Part shown: positions 37,461 to 45,406 of the stretch, one piece after another
Layout: every line of letters begins with the position of its first letter
How positions within the stretch are numbered: position 1 is the first letter of the stretch
NCBI RefSeq assembly: GCF_019049325.1
Contig: NZ_JAGMUO010000065.1
Coordinates: 434,001 to 498,000, forward strand
DNA: 64,000 nt
DNA from: Streptomyces sp. AC512_CC834
GTDB taxonomy: Bacteria; Actinomycetota; Actinomycetes; Streptomycetales; Streptomycetaceae
Direction of reading: 5' to 3'
Made by a program: the position numbers and the translations under genes
Notes under the pieces: generated by a model
What the model was told of the DNA's origin: nothing
What the model saw: only the letters and a program-made list of their open reading frames with translations
Databases searched by the model: none

Positions 37461-38342
37461 TCAGCACAGGACGCGCAGCGCTCCGGGCAGCACCTTCGCC
37501 GTGACCGGGACGACGGCCTCGACCTCGCCGTCGGCGCCGTAGGGCACCGGCCGGTCGGCCTCGATGCGGACCTCCCGTCCGCGCAGGACGCGTACTTGGG
37601 GCCGGTGGATGTGGGCGCCCGTGGCGAGTTCGTTCATCAGGGCGAAGAAGAGCAGTCGCGGCGCCTCATGGATCATCACCACGTCCAGCAGTCCGTCGTC
37701 CACGCGGGCGGAGGGGGCGATGAGCCGGTTGGAGCCGTAGTAGCCGGAGTTGGCGGCCACCGCGGTGTAGCCGGTGAAGGTGTGCTCCTCGCCGTCGACG
37801 GTGACCCGGTAGCGGGTGGCCCGCCAGGCGGCCACGGCGCGCAGCGCGCCCGCGTAGTAGGAGGCGGTGCCGCGCAGCAGGCGGGCGTTGTTGGCGTGGT
37901 GGTTGGCGAGCGCGTCGACTCCGGCGTAGACGCTGCCGAGGACGACGGTTCGGTCGTGGACGGCCGAGGTGACCTCGACGGTGTCGACGGGGCGTGGGTC
38001 ACCGTGCAGCAGCACCCGGGCCAGCCCGGCCGGTTCGGTGGGCAGCTTCAGCGCCCGGGCGAAGTCGTTGCCGCGCCCGGCCGGGACGAGTCCGAGCACG
38101 GTCCCGGTGCCGCTGAGGGCGCCGCCGATCCCGCCCGCCATGCCGTCGCCGCCGACGGCGAGCACCACCCGTCCGCGCTCCCCGGCCGCGCGGGCGAGTT
38201 CCCGGGCGTGCGCGAGGCTGCTGCTGTACGCGGTCTCGAGACCGGCGCCCGCCTCCCGCAGCAGCCGGGCCACCCCGAGGAGCGCGGCGGCCGAGGTGGC
38301 GCCGCCCGCGGTGGGGTTGACGACGGCGGTGAACTGTCGCAT
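37461..38342 (-). CDS. Diacylglycerol kinase family lipid kinase
   Basis: DAGK-catalytic-domain protein of 293 aa: FTAVVNPTAGGATS (nucleotide-binding start), VVLAVGGDGMAGGIGGALSG (GGDG signature), LVPAGRGNDFARALKLPTEP, and the second domain with SARVDDGLLDVVMI. It phosphorylates a lipid or sphingoid-like alcohol with ATP. The ATG at 38342 follows CGGAGG. It is downstream of an AGPS-like oxidase on the same strand (73-nt gap), which suggests a joint role in glycerolipid or ether-lipid metabolism. Confidence 0.88.
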   Translation of the reverse strand: MRQFTAVVNPTAGGATSAAALLGVARLLREAGAGLETAYSSSLAHARELARAAGERGRVVLAVGGDGMAGGIGGALSGTGTVLGLVPAGRGNDFARALKLPTEPAGLARVLLHGDPRPVDTVEVTSAVHDRTVVLGSVYAGVDALANHHANNARLLRGTASYYAGALRAVAAWRATRYRVTVDGEEHTFTGYTAVAANSGYYGSNRLIAPSARVDDGLLDVVMIHEAPRLLFFALMNELATGAHIHRPQVRVLRGREVRIEADRPVPYGADGEVEAVVPVTAKVLPGALRVLC

Positions 38343-38415
38343 CGAGGTGCCTCCGGGCTGGCGGGTGGTGCCGGACTGTTGTCTCACGGGGGTGGGGGCG
38401 CGCTGCCCGGCGGGG

Positions 38416-40014
38416 TCAGTCCGCGGGCAGCAGGACGCCCGGGCTGAGCAGCCCTGCGGGGTCCAGGCTCCGCTTGACGGCGCGCAGGGCCTCGACACCG
38501 AGGGGGCCCGCCTCCCGGACGTACCAGTCGCGGTGGTCGGTGCCCACCGCGTGGTGGTGGGTGATGGTGCCGCCGGCGGCGAGGATCGCCTCGTTGGCGG
38601 CGTGCTTGGCCCGGGTCCAGTGCGCCACGGCGTCCTCGCCCTGCGCGGAGACGACCGTGAAGTACAGGGAGGCGCCGTTCTCGTAGACGTGCGAGATGTG
38701 GCACATGACCAGGGGCGGGGTGCCGGACTCGGTGAGGGTGCCGGTGAGCACCTCGCGGACGGCGGCGTACAGGGCGGGGAGGCGGGACCAGTAGGCCGCC
38801 GTCTCCAGGGTCTCGGCGAGCGCCCCGGCGTCGAGCAGGGAGTCGCGCAGGTACGGCGCCGAGTAGCGGCCGTGGGCCCAGCGCTGTCCCGCGTCCTCGC
38901 CGGCGAAGGTGCCGCCGCTCTCGCGCAGGACGGCGGCGGCGCCCTCGCGGCGGTGCGCGGTGTCCTCCTCGGTGCCCTCGAAGCCGACGACCGCGAGGCA
39001 CCCGGCGTCCTGCTTCTGGAGGGAGGCGCCGATGGCCTCGGGCTGGGCCAGGCCGATCAGGGTCTCGGTCTCGTCGGACAGCCGGAGCACCGTGGGACGC
39101 GGGCCGTCCTGGGCGAGCCGGCGCAGGGCCGCGGTGCCCTGTTCGAAGGAGGCGAAGCGCCAGCCCTCGTAGTGGCGGACCCGGGGCACGGGCCGCACGC
39201 GCACGGTGACCGACGTGATGACGCCGAAGGCGCCCTCCGAGCCCAGGACGAGCTGGCGCAGGTCGGGTCCGGCCGCCGAGCGCGGGGCGCGGCCCGTGTC
39301 GAGGGTGCCTTCGGGGGTGGCGAGGGTGAGGCCGAGGACCATCTCGTCGAAGCGGCCGTAGCCGGCGGAGGCCTGTCCGCTGGAGCGGGTCGCGGCGAAG
39401 CCGCCGATGGTGGCCCACTCGTAGGACTGGGGGAAGTGGCCGAGGGTGTAGCCGTGCTCGGCGAGCAGCGCCTCGGCCCGCGGGGCGCGCAGACCGGGCT
39501 GGAGGGTGGCGGTGCGGGAGACCTCGTCGAGGTCGAGCAGGCGGTTCAGGCGCCGCAGGTCGAGGGCGGCGAAGACGCCGTCGCGCTGCGGGGCGAGGCC
39601 GCCGACGACGGAGGTGCCGCCGCCGAAGGGGACGACGCTCAGCCCGTGCCCGGCGCAGGCCGCCAGTACGGCGAGCACCTCGTCGTGGCTGTCCGGGAGG
39701 ACGACGACGGCCGGGGTGTCGGTGACATCGCCGGTCCGCATCCGCAGCAGGTCGGGGGTGGACTTGCCGCGGGTGTGCCGGATGCGGCTCTCGGCGTCCG
39801 TGCGTACGTCGTCCGCGCGTTCGCCTACGGCTGCCTCCAGGGCGCGGCGGGCGGCCTCGTCCAGCGGCGACTCGGGTACGTCGACGTCCTCCAGCGGGAG
39901 GGGTGCGGCGGCGCGGGGTGTGACGCCGAGCAGGTCGCGCAGCAGTCCCGTCACGGTGTCGGGCAGCGGCGTCGCCCGGGCGGGGTCGCCCCAGCCGTTC
40001 CACAGCATGTCCAT
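38416..40014 (-). CDS. FAD-binding oxidoreductase, alkyl-DHAP synthase (AGPS) type
   Basis: VAO/PCMH-family flavoprotein of 532 aa. The FAD-binding stretch is VVPFGGGTSVVGGL, with PQSYEWATIGGFAATRSSGQ and LGSEGAFGVITSVTVRV. Near the C-terminus it has the HHHAVG motif and DPAGLLSPGVLL, typical of alkyldihydroxyacetonephosphate synthases rather than simple glycolate oxidases. AGPS swaps the acyl group of acyl-DHAP for a fatty alcohol, the first step of ether lipids. Neighbouring glpD (which makes DHAP) and lipid kinase genes fit that idea. It could instead oxidise an unrelated hydroxy acid. Confidence 0.85.
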   Translation of the reverse strand: MDMLWNGWGDPARATPLPDTVTGLLRDLLGVTPRAAAPLPLEDVDVPESPLDEAARRALEAAVGERADDVRTDAESRIRHTRGKSTPDLLRMRTGDVTDTPAVVVLPDSHDEVLAVLAACAGHGLSVVPFGGGTSVVGGLAPQRDGVFAALDLRRLNRLLDLDEVSRTATLQPGLRAPRAEALLAEHGYTLGHFPQSYEWATIGGFAATRSSGQASAGYGRFDEMVLGLTLATPEGTLDTGRAPRSAAGPDLRQLVLGSEGAFGVITSVTVRVRPVPRVRHYEGWRFASFEQGTAALRRLAQDGPRPTVLRLSDETETLIGLAQPEAIGASLQKQDAGCLAVVGFEGTEEDTAHRREGAAAVLRESGGTFAGEDAGQRWAHGRYSAPYLRDSLLDAGALAETLETAAYWSRLPALYAAVREVLTGTLTESGTPPLVMCHISHVYENGASLYFTVVSAQGEDAVAHWTRAKHAANEAILAAGGTITHHHAVGTDHRDWYVREAGPLGVEALRAVKRSLDPAGLLSPGVLLPAD

Positions 40015-40069
40015 CGCCTGTCGTCCTCACGGTCGCTTCGGGGAATGCCGTCCGCACGACCCCAGTGGC

Positions 40070-40084
40070 GTTACACTGTTACAC
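40070..40084 (+). promoter_or_regulatory. Direct-repeat operator at the TetR/AGPS divergent promoter
   Basis: GTTACACT-GTTACAC, two 8-bp direct repeats immediately before the regulator ATG. The gene has no ribosome-binding site, so its transcript is probably leaderless and these repeats would overlap its -10 region. They are a likely binding site for the TetR protein; most TetR operators are inverted repeats, so this is uncertain. Confidence 0.4.
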
Positions 40085-40702
40085 ATGACGCCCAACCGTC
40101 ACAACCACTCGAGCCGGCCGAGCACCTCGGACAACGACACGGTGCTGGACGCCGTACGCGACTGCGTGCTGGCCGTCGGGGTCCGCCGCACGACGATGAC
40201 CGACGTCGCCCGCCGCGCCGGCGTCTCGCGGATGACCCTGTACCGACGCTGGCCGGACGTGCGGTCCCTGGTCGGCGACCTGATGACCCGGGAGTGGATC
40301 GCCGTTGCCACCGGCGCCATCCCAGGGCCCCGGGCGGACACGGGCACCCGCCCGCGCGTCGTCGAGGGCCTGGTGGCGGGGGTGGAGGCGTTCCGCGCCC
40401 ACCCGCTCTTCCGCAAGATCGTCGACGTCGATCCCGAGCTGCTGCTGCCCTACGTGCTCGACCGGCGCGGGGCGAGCCAGGAGGCCCTGCTGGGACTGCT
40501 GGCCGAAGCGCTCGAGGAGGGACACGCCGACGGGTCGGTGCGCCGGGTGCACACCGGGCGGCAGGCACGGTCGGTGCTGCTGATCGTGCAGTCCTTCGCC
40601 CTGTCGCTGCGGACCATGACCGACGAGGACGACACCGAGCTGACCCCCGAGGCCCTCCTCGCGGAGCTGCGCACCGTCCTGGAGAGGATCCTCACGCCAT
40701 GA
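40085..40702 (+). CDS. TetR-family transcriptional regulator
   Basis: Regulator of 205 aa with an N-terminal TetR helix-turn-helix (TVLDAVRDCVLAVGVRRTTM, TDVARRAGVSRMTLYRRWPD) and a helical ligand/dimer domain. It is divergent from the AGPS-like gene by 70 bp and overlaps glpD by 4 nt, so it probably controls both directions. A fatty-acyl or lipid-type ligand is plausible but not shown. Confidence 0.9.
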   Translation: MTPNRHNHSSRPSTSDNDTVLDAVRDCVLAVGVRRTTMTDVARRAGVSRMTLYRRWPDVRSLVGDLMTREWIAVATGAIPGPRADTGTRPRVVEGLVAGVEAFRAHPLFRKIVDVDPELLLPYVLDRRGASQEALLGLLAEALEEGHADGSVRRVHTGRQARSVLLIVQSFALSLRTMTDEDDTELTPEALLAELRTVLERILTP

Positions 40703-42288
40703 GCCCCACCCGTCACCCCGCCGCCGGGGCCTCAGCCTCCCTGTCCGCCGCACGGCGCTCGCGCGAGCTGACCGACACCGTCGGCGGACCCGTCGTGGAC
40801 GTCCTGGTCGTCGGCCTCGGCGCGACCGGCGCAGGCGTCGCGCTGGACGCCGCGGCCCGGGGCCTGAGCGTCGTCGCCGTCGACGCCCACGACCTGGCCT
40901 TCGGCACCTCCCGCTGGAGCTCCAAGCTCATCCACGGCGGCCTGCGCTACCTCGCCTCCGGCCAGCTCGACGTCGCCCACGAGAGCGCGGTGGAGCGCGG
41001 GGTGCTGATGGAGCGCACGGCGCCCCACCTGGTGCGCGCCCAGCCCTTCGTGCTGCCGCTGACACCGCTGGTCTCCCGCGGCCAGGGCGCGCTGGCGTGG
41101 GCCGGGTTCCGGGCCGGCGACACCCTGCGCCTGGCGGCGCGCACCGCCCGGGCCACGCTACCCGCGCCGCGTCGGCTGTCCGCGGTGGAGACCCGCCACC
41201 TCGCCCCGGCGCTGCGCTCCGACCGGCTGCGCGGCGGCCTGCTGTCCTGGGACGGCCGGCTCACCGACGACGCCCGGCTGGTCACGGCACTCGCCCGGAC
41301 CGCCGCGGCGCGCGGCGCCCGGATCCTGACCCGGGTCAGGGCGCTGGAGCTGACCTCCTCCGGTGCCCGGATACGCGACGAGCTCACCGGTGAGGAGGGC
41401 GTGATCCGGGCCCGCTCGGTGGTCAACGCCTCCGGGGTGTGGGCCGGCGGCCTCGTGGACGGCATCCGGGTCCGCCCCTCCCGCGGCACCCACCTCGTCC
41501 TGCGCTCCGAGACCCTCGGTCCACTCCCCGCGGGCCTGCACGTACCGGTCCCCGGGGAGACCAACCGCTTCGTCCTCGTCCTGCCCCAGGGCGACGGCCG
41601 TGTCTACGTCGGGCTGACCGACGAGCCCGTGGACGGTGACGTCCCCGACGTTCCCGAGGTGCCGGAGACCGACGTGGGCTTCCTGCTCGACGTGCTGGGC
41701 TCCGTGCTGGAGGTGCCCGTCCACCGCGAGGACGTGGTGGGGGCCTTCGCGGGGCTGCGTCCCCTGCTGGACACCACGTCCGCCGACCGGCACGGCAGCG
41801 GGCCCCGCACCGCGGACGTCTCGCGCCGGCACGCCGTGCTCACCTCGTCCCAGGGCGTGATCACCGTGGTCGGCGGCAAGCTCACCACGTACCGGCGCAT
41901 GGCCGAGGACGCCGTGGACGCCGCCGTCGCCGCCCGCGGCCTGGCCGCCGGCCCGTCCCCCACCGCCGCGCTGCCCCTGGTCGGCGCCGCCGCCCCGCGC
42001 ACCCTGGCCGAGGTGCGGGCGCCGCGCCGCCTGGTGCGGCACTACGGCACCGAGGCACAAGACGTCCAGGCCCTCGCCGCCCGCGACCCCCGGCTCGCCG
42101 AACGCGTGCTGCCGGGCCACCCCGTCACCGGGGCCGAACTGCTGTGGGCGCTGCGCCACGAGGGCGCCCTCGACGAGGCCGACCTGCTCGACCGGCGCAC
42201 CCGCGTCGGCCTGGTCCCCGAGGACCGGGCGGCGGCCCTGGACGCCGTACGCGACCTCGTCGGCGAGGTCACGGCGGGACAGGGCTGA
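40699..42288 (+). CDS. glpD: FAD-dependent glycerol-3-phosphate dehydrogenase
   Basis: GlpD/GlpA-family enzyme of 529 aa that oxidises sn-glycerol-3-phosphate to DHAP at the membrane. The FAD-binding motif is VDVLVVGLGATGAGVALDAA. The family signature follows in FGTSRWSSKLIHGGLRYLAS, with GRLTDDARLVTALARTAAAR, ITVVGGKLTTYRRMAEDAVD and a C-terminal domain. Coupling to the tetR gene (ATGA) and proximity to AGPS-like and lipid-kinase genes set it apart from a glpF-glpK operon, so it may be a specialised copy supplying DHAP. Confidence 0.93.
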   Translation: MSPTRHPAAGASASLSAARRSRELTDTVGGPVVDVLVVGLGATGAGVALDAAARGLSVVAVDAHDLAFGTSRWSSKLIHGGLRYLASGQLDVAHESAVERGVLMERTAPHLVRAQPFVLPLTPLVSRGQGALAWAGFRAGDTLRLAARTARATLPAPRRLSAVETRHLAPALRSDRLRGGLLSWDGRLTDDARLVTALARTAAARGARILTRVRALELTSSGARIRDELTGEEGVIRARSVVNASGVWAGGLVDGIRVRPSRGTHLVLRSETLGPLPAGLHVPVPGETNRFVLVLPQGDGRVYVGLTDEPVDGDVPDVPEVPETDVGFLLDVLGSVLEVPVHREDVVGAFAGLRPLLDTTSADRHGSGPRTADVSRRHAVLTSSQGVITVVGGKLTTYRRMAEDAVDAAVAARGLAAGPSPTAALPLVGAAAPRTLAEVRAPRRLVRHYGTEAQDVQALAARDPRLAERVLPGHPVTGAELLWALRHEGALDEADLLDRRTRVGLVPEDRAAALDAVRDLVGEVTAGQG

Positions 42289-42329
42289 GACCGGCGGGGG
42301 CCGGGGCGGAGTCAGTGCGGTCCGGGCCC

Positions 42330-42364
42330 GGTCAGGTGCCGGGTCAGGTGCCCGGTCAGGTGCC
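42330..42364. repeat. GGTCAGGTGCC tandem repeats
   Basis: Three copies of GGTCAGGTGCC separated by one base each, between convergent glpD and the 93-aa protein gene. The last copy lies in the C-terminal codons of the latter. It may reflect slippage and has no obvious function. Confidence 0.7.
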
Positions 42365-42637
42365 CCGCCCGTCGTCCTGGACGGCCTTGCGGACCTTCGC
42401 CTCGATCTTGTGCCGGGACTGGCCTCCCTCCTTGACGTACTCCGACATCGCGGTCCGCGCGTCCCGGTCCAGGTCGCGCCACGCCCGTACGGCGGTCTCG
42501 TAGGTGTCCGACTGCCGCGGGGTCCACTGATGCTGCGTGGGAGGCCCGTACGAGTCGCGCAGTTCCTCGACCCGGTGCTGTGCCAGGTCCGCCGCGCGAC
42601 GCTTGTGCACGAGCTCCTCGAATGTGTGAGCCACCAC
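42356..42637 (-). CDS. Hypothetical 93-aa protein
   Basis: Highly charged soluble protein, probably all-helical: HTFEELVHKRRAADLAQHRV, then DTYEAVRAWRDLDRDARTAM-like helices (TAVRAWRDLDRDARTAM) and EYVKEGGQSRHKIEAKVRKA. No family was recognised. GTG-GTG start with GAGGG just upstream. Coding is supported by third-position GC bias, charge pattern and its place between two real genes. Confidence 0.6.
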   Translation of the reverse strand: MVAHTFEELVHKRRAADLAQHRVEELRDSYGPPTQHQWTPRQSDTYETAVRAWRDLDRDARTAMSEYVKEGGQSRHKIEAKVRKAVQDDGRGT

Positions 42638-42794
42638 ACCCTCGACCGTAGTCAGCGGAGCGCCGTCGCGCGCGTCGGGGCCGACGCCCCGGGTCCGGTC
42701 GGCCCGGTCCGCACAACGGGTCCACGTGGGCCCGGAAGAGCCTTAACATCTAGCCACCGACGACGGCCGGGCACCTGCGAGAAGTGAGGACAAC

Positions 42795-43160
42795 GTGGTG
42801 GACATCGAGGGAGCGGCAGTACCGGAGCGGCTGCTGATCACCCGTACCACCACGGGCGACGACGTCAGCATCGTGACACTCGCCGGAGAGGTCGATCTCG
42901 ACGGCAGCAGCCGGCTCCGCGACGTCCTGCTGTCCTCGGTGCAGTCCGCGCCGGGCACGGTGGTCGACTTCGGGGAGGTGGGCTTCCTGGACTCCAGCGG
43001 CATCAACGTGCTCATCTCGGCGCACCGGGCCGCCGAGTCCCGCGGCGTCTGGTTCCGGCTCGCCGCGGCGCGCGACGCGGTCGAGCGCGTGCTGCGGCTG
43101 GTGGGTGTCGACGCGCTCATCGACTGCTACCCGAGCGTGGAGCGGGCCCTGACCGCCTGA
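42795..43160 (+). CDS. STAS-domain anti-anti-sigma factor
   Basis: Single STAS domain of 121 aa: VSIVTLAGEVDLDGSSRLRD, VVDFGEVGFLDSSGINVLIS (phosphorylatable Ser in DSSG) and a C-terminal helix VERVLRLVGVDALIDCYPS. It is SpoIIAA/BldG-like: unphosphorylated it binds an anti-sigma kinase and frees the sigma factor. It converges on an HATPase anti-sigma gene 6 nt away and lies near two PPM phosphatases, so a partner-switching set is likely. Confidence 0.9.
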   Translation: MVDIEGAAVPERLLITRTTTGDDVSIVTLAGEVDLDGSSRLRDVLLSSVQSAPGTVVDFGEVGFLDSSGINVLISAHRAAESRGVWFRLAAARDAVERVLRLVGVDALIDCYPSVERALTA

Positions 43161-43166
43161 GAGGGG

Positions 43167-43595
43167 TCAGCGCAGCGGCAGGCGCGCGTACACCGTCTTG
43201 CCCGTCGTGTGCGGCTTGGTGATGACCTCGTCGCACAGCCGCGTCACGATCTCCAGACCGTGCCGGCCGAGCCGCAGGGGATCGCGGGGCAGGAACGTGG
43301 GAAAGCCCTCCCCCGTGTCCGACACCGCGATCTCGACGCGGTCGTCCACCAGCGTCAGCTCCAGCTTGCAGGGGCCGGGCGCGTGCCGCAGCGCGTTCGT
43401 CACCAGTTCGCTCGCGACCAGGCGGGCGGAGTCCGGGAAGGTGTCCGCCAGGTCCACGCCCCGCTCGGCGAGTCGCGTGACGAAGCCGTGCACGACGTCC
43501 CTGGAGGCCGGGATCATCGCCGATCCGCCCCTGAACTCCACCACCGCGGACACGACGGAGGCGTCCGCGGTATCGGGTCCGTGCGCCGGAGTCAT
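43167..43595 (-). CDS. HATPase (RsbW/SpoIIAB-like) anti-sigma kinase
   Basis: Serine-kinase type ATPase of 142 aa: ARLVASELVTNALRHAPGPC (N-box), VEIAVSDTGEGFP (G1), LGRHGLEIVTRLCDEVIT (G2). It should phosphorylate a STAS protein and/or bind a sigma factor, or act with a SpoIIE phosphatase. The ATG at 43595 has GAGG six bases upstream; a GTG four codons earlier is less likely. Confidence 0.87.
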   Translation of the reverse strand: MTPAHGPDTADASVVSAVVEFRGGSAMIPASRDVVHGFVTRLAERGVDLADTFPDSARLVASELVTNALRHAPGPCKLELTLVDDRVEIAVSDTGEGFPTFLPRDPLRLGRHGLEIVTRLCDEVITKPHTTGKTVYARLPLR

Positions 43596-43758
43596 ACAGA
43601 GCCTCACCGTCCGGTCCGGGGCCGAGTGGGAGGAGCGAAGGTCCCCGGCCCCTCACGATACGCACCGGGGCCCTTCGCACGATCCCTTTGCCCTGACTTC
43701 CGCCGGACGCGCCCTTTTTGGACGGACCCGGACCGACCGCGTCAGGCGTACGGACGGG

Positions 43759-45159
43759 TCAGGAAGCGGTGCAGGTGCCGACCGAGGGCGCGGCGTCGCT
43801 GCCGTTCTTCGCCACGGTGAACCCGAAGCTGGTCGACGCGCCGGCCGCCAGCGTGCCGTTCCAACTGGGCCGCACCGTCATGACGTTGCCGCTCCAGGTG
43901 GGTGTGCCGTTCCACAGGGACGAGACGGACTGCTGCGCGGGCAGGGTGACCGTCGCGGTCCAGGAGCCGATCGGCTCGCTGCCCGCGGTGACGGTGACCT
44001 GGCCGTTGTAGCCGCTGCTCCAGTCCGCGGTCCTGGTGTACGTGGCGGTGCAGCTCACGGTGCCGTCGCCCGGGTCTCCCGGGTCCCCGGGGTCGCCCGG
44101 ATCGCCCGGGTCTCCCGAGCCGCCCAGGGCGGACAGGACGGCGTCGTAGGCCGGCTTCTCGTTGTAGTCGCCGTCGAACAGCAGCGGGGTGCCGCCGCTG
44201 CGCCACGAGTACTTGTCGGTGACACCCCAGACGGTGATGCCGGTGCAGCGGTCCACCGCGAGGCAGGCCTCGACGACCTTGGTGTAGTTGGCCGCCTGGG
44301 CCGAGCCGGAGCCCTCGATGTCGAGTTCCGTGATCTGCACGTCGACGCCGAGGTCGGCGAAGCGCTGGAGGTTCTGCCGGTAGTCGGAGGGGACCGGGGA
44401 GTTGCTGTTGAAGTGGGACTGGAAGCCGACGCAGTCGATGGGCACGCCGCGGGACTTGAAGTCCTTGACCATGTCGTAGACGGCGTTGCTCTTCGCGTTG
44501 ACGCCGTCGGTGTTGTAGTCGTTGTAGCAGAGCTTGGCGGCCGGGTCGGCGGCGCGGGCGGTGCGGAACGCCTCCTCGATGAAGCCGTCGCCCAGCTTGT
44601 CCTGGAAGGGCGAGCTGCGCCGGGCGCCGCTCCCGCCGTCCTGGAACGCCTCGTTGACGACGTCCCAGCTATGGATCTCTCCCTTGTAGTGGCCCATCAG
44701 GGCGTTGATGTGGCTGTTCATGGCGGTGCGCAGGTCCGAGGCGCCCAGGGAGCCGACCCAGGAGGGCAGTTGGGAGTGCCAGACGAGGGTGTGGCCGCGC
44801 ACGTCCATGCCCTGGCTCTGCGCGTGGTTCACGACCTGGTCGGCGGCGCCGAAGGTGAAGGTGCCGCGGCTGGGCTCGGTGGCGTCCCACTTCATCTCGT
44901 TCTCGGGCGTCGCCGAGGTGAACTCGCGGTCCAGCGTGGAGACGTAGTCCGCCTCGCCGAGGTGGCTCGCCGCGACGGCGGTTCCGAAGTAGCGGCCCTG
45001 ACCGGCCGCCGCGGAGCCGAGCGTGTCGGCGGCTTGAGCGGCTTCGGCGGCTTCGGCGGAGTGGGCGGCTTCGGCGGAGTGGGCCGCGGTGGTCAGCGCG
45101 GCCGCGGCCACCAGACCGGCGGTGGCCGCCCTCGACAGGCGTCTCAGAATCATGCTCAT
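43759..45159 (-). CDS. Secreted endo-1,4-beta-xylanase GH10 with CBM2
   Basis: Exported enzyme of 466 aa. The signal peptide is followed by an Ala/Glu-rich repeat (AEAAHSAEAAEAAQA), the GH10 barrel (about 50-345) with acid/base Glu in WDVVNEAF and nucleophile Glu in ITELDIEG, a (GDP)n linker and a C-terminal CBM2 (about 367-466; SCTATYTRTADWSSGYNGQV) with paired cysteines. It hydrolyses xylan, with the module anchoring it to cellulose or xylan. The linker and signal region are encoded by short tandem repeats. The ATG at 45159 fits the signal peptide; no CebR box was seen upstream. Confidence 0.95.
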   Translation of the reverse strand: MSMILRRLSRAATAGLVAAAALTTAAHSAEAAHSAEAAEAAQAADTLGSAAAGQGRYFGTAVAASHLGEADYVSTLDREFTSATPENEMKWDATEPSRGTFTFGAADQVVNHAQSQGMDVRGHTLVWHSQLPSWVGSLGASDLRTAMNSHINALMGHYKGEIHSWDVVNEAFQDGGSGARRSSPFQDKLGDGFIEEAFRTARAADPAAKLCYNDYNTDGVNAKSNAVYDMVKDFKSRGVPIDCVGFQSHFNSNSPVPSDYRQNLQRFADLGVDVQITELDIEGSGSAQAANYTKVVEACLAVDRCTGITVWGVTDKYSWRSGGTPLLFDGDYNEKPAYDAVLSALGGSGDPGDPGDPGDPGDPGDGTVSCTATYTRTADWSSGYNGQVTVTAGSEPIGSWTATVTLPAQQSVSSLWNGTPTWSGNVMTVRPSWNGTLAAGASTSFGFTVAKNGSDAAPSVGTCTAS

Positions 45160-45406
45160 GTCATCCCGTTCCTTGAATCGGTGTGCGGGCCGTTCGGAAG
45201 GGCGGAAATCGCCGAACACCGGTGCCGTAGATCGGTCGAAAGTTTCGGGCTGATTTCCGAATGTCGGGAGGAGGTTACGGACTCCCGTCCGCGAGGTCAA
45301 CGCCCGGCGCCGTCACCCGTGCGGCCCGACCGCGTGCGCGATCCGAGGGTGGTGGCGCATTCTTGCTGTGTCGCCCGCGCGGCGGCGCACGGACGAGGTG
45401 GGGCCG

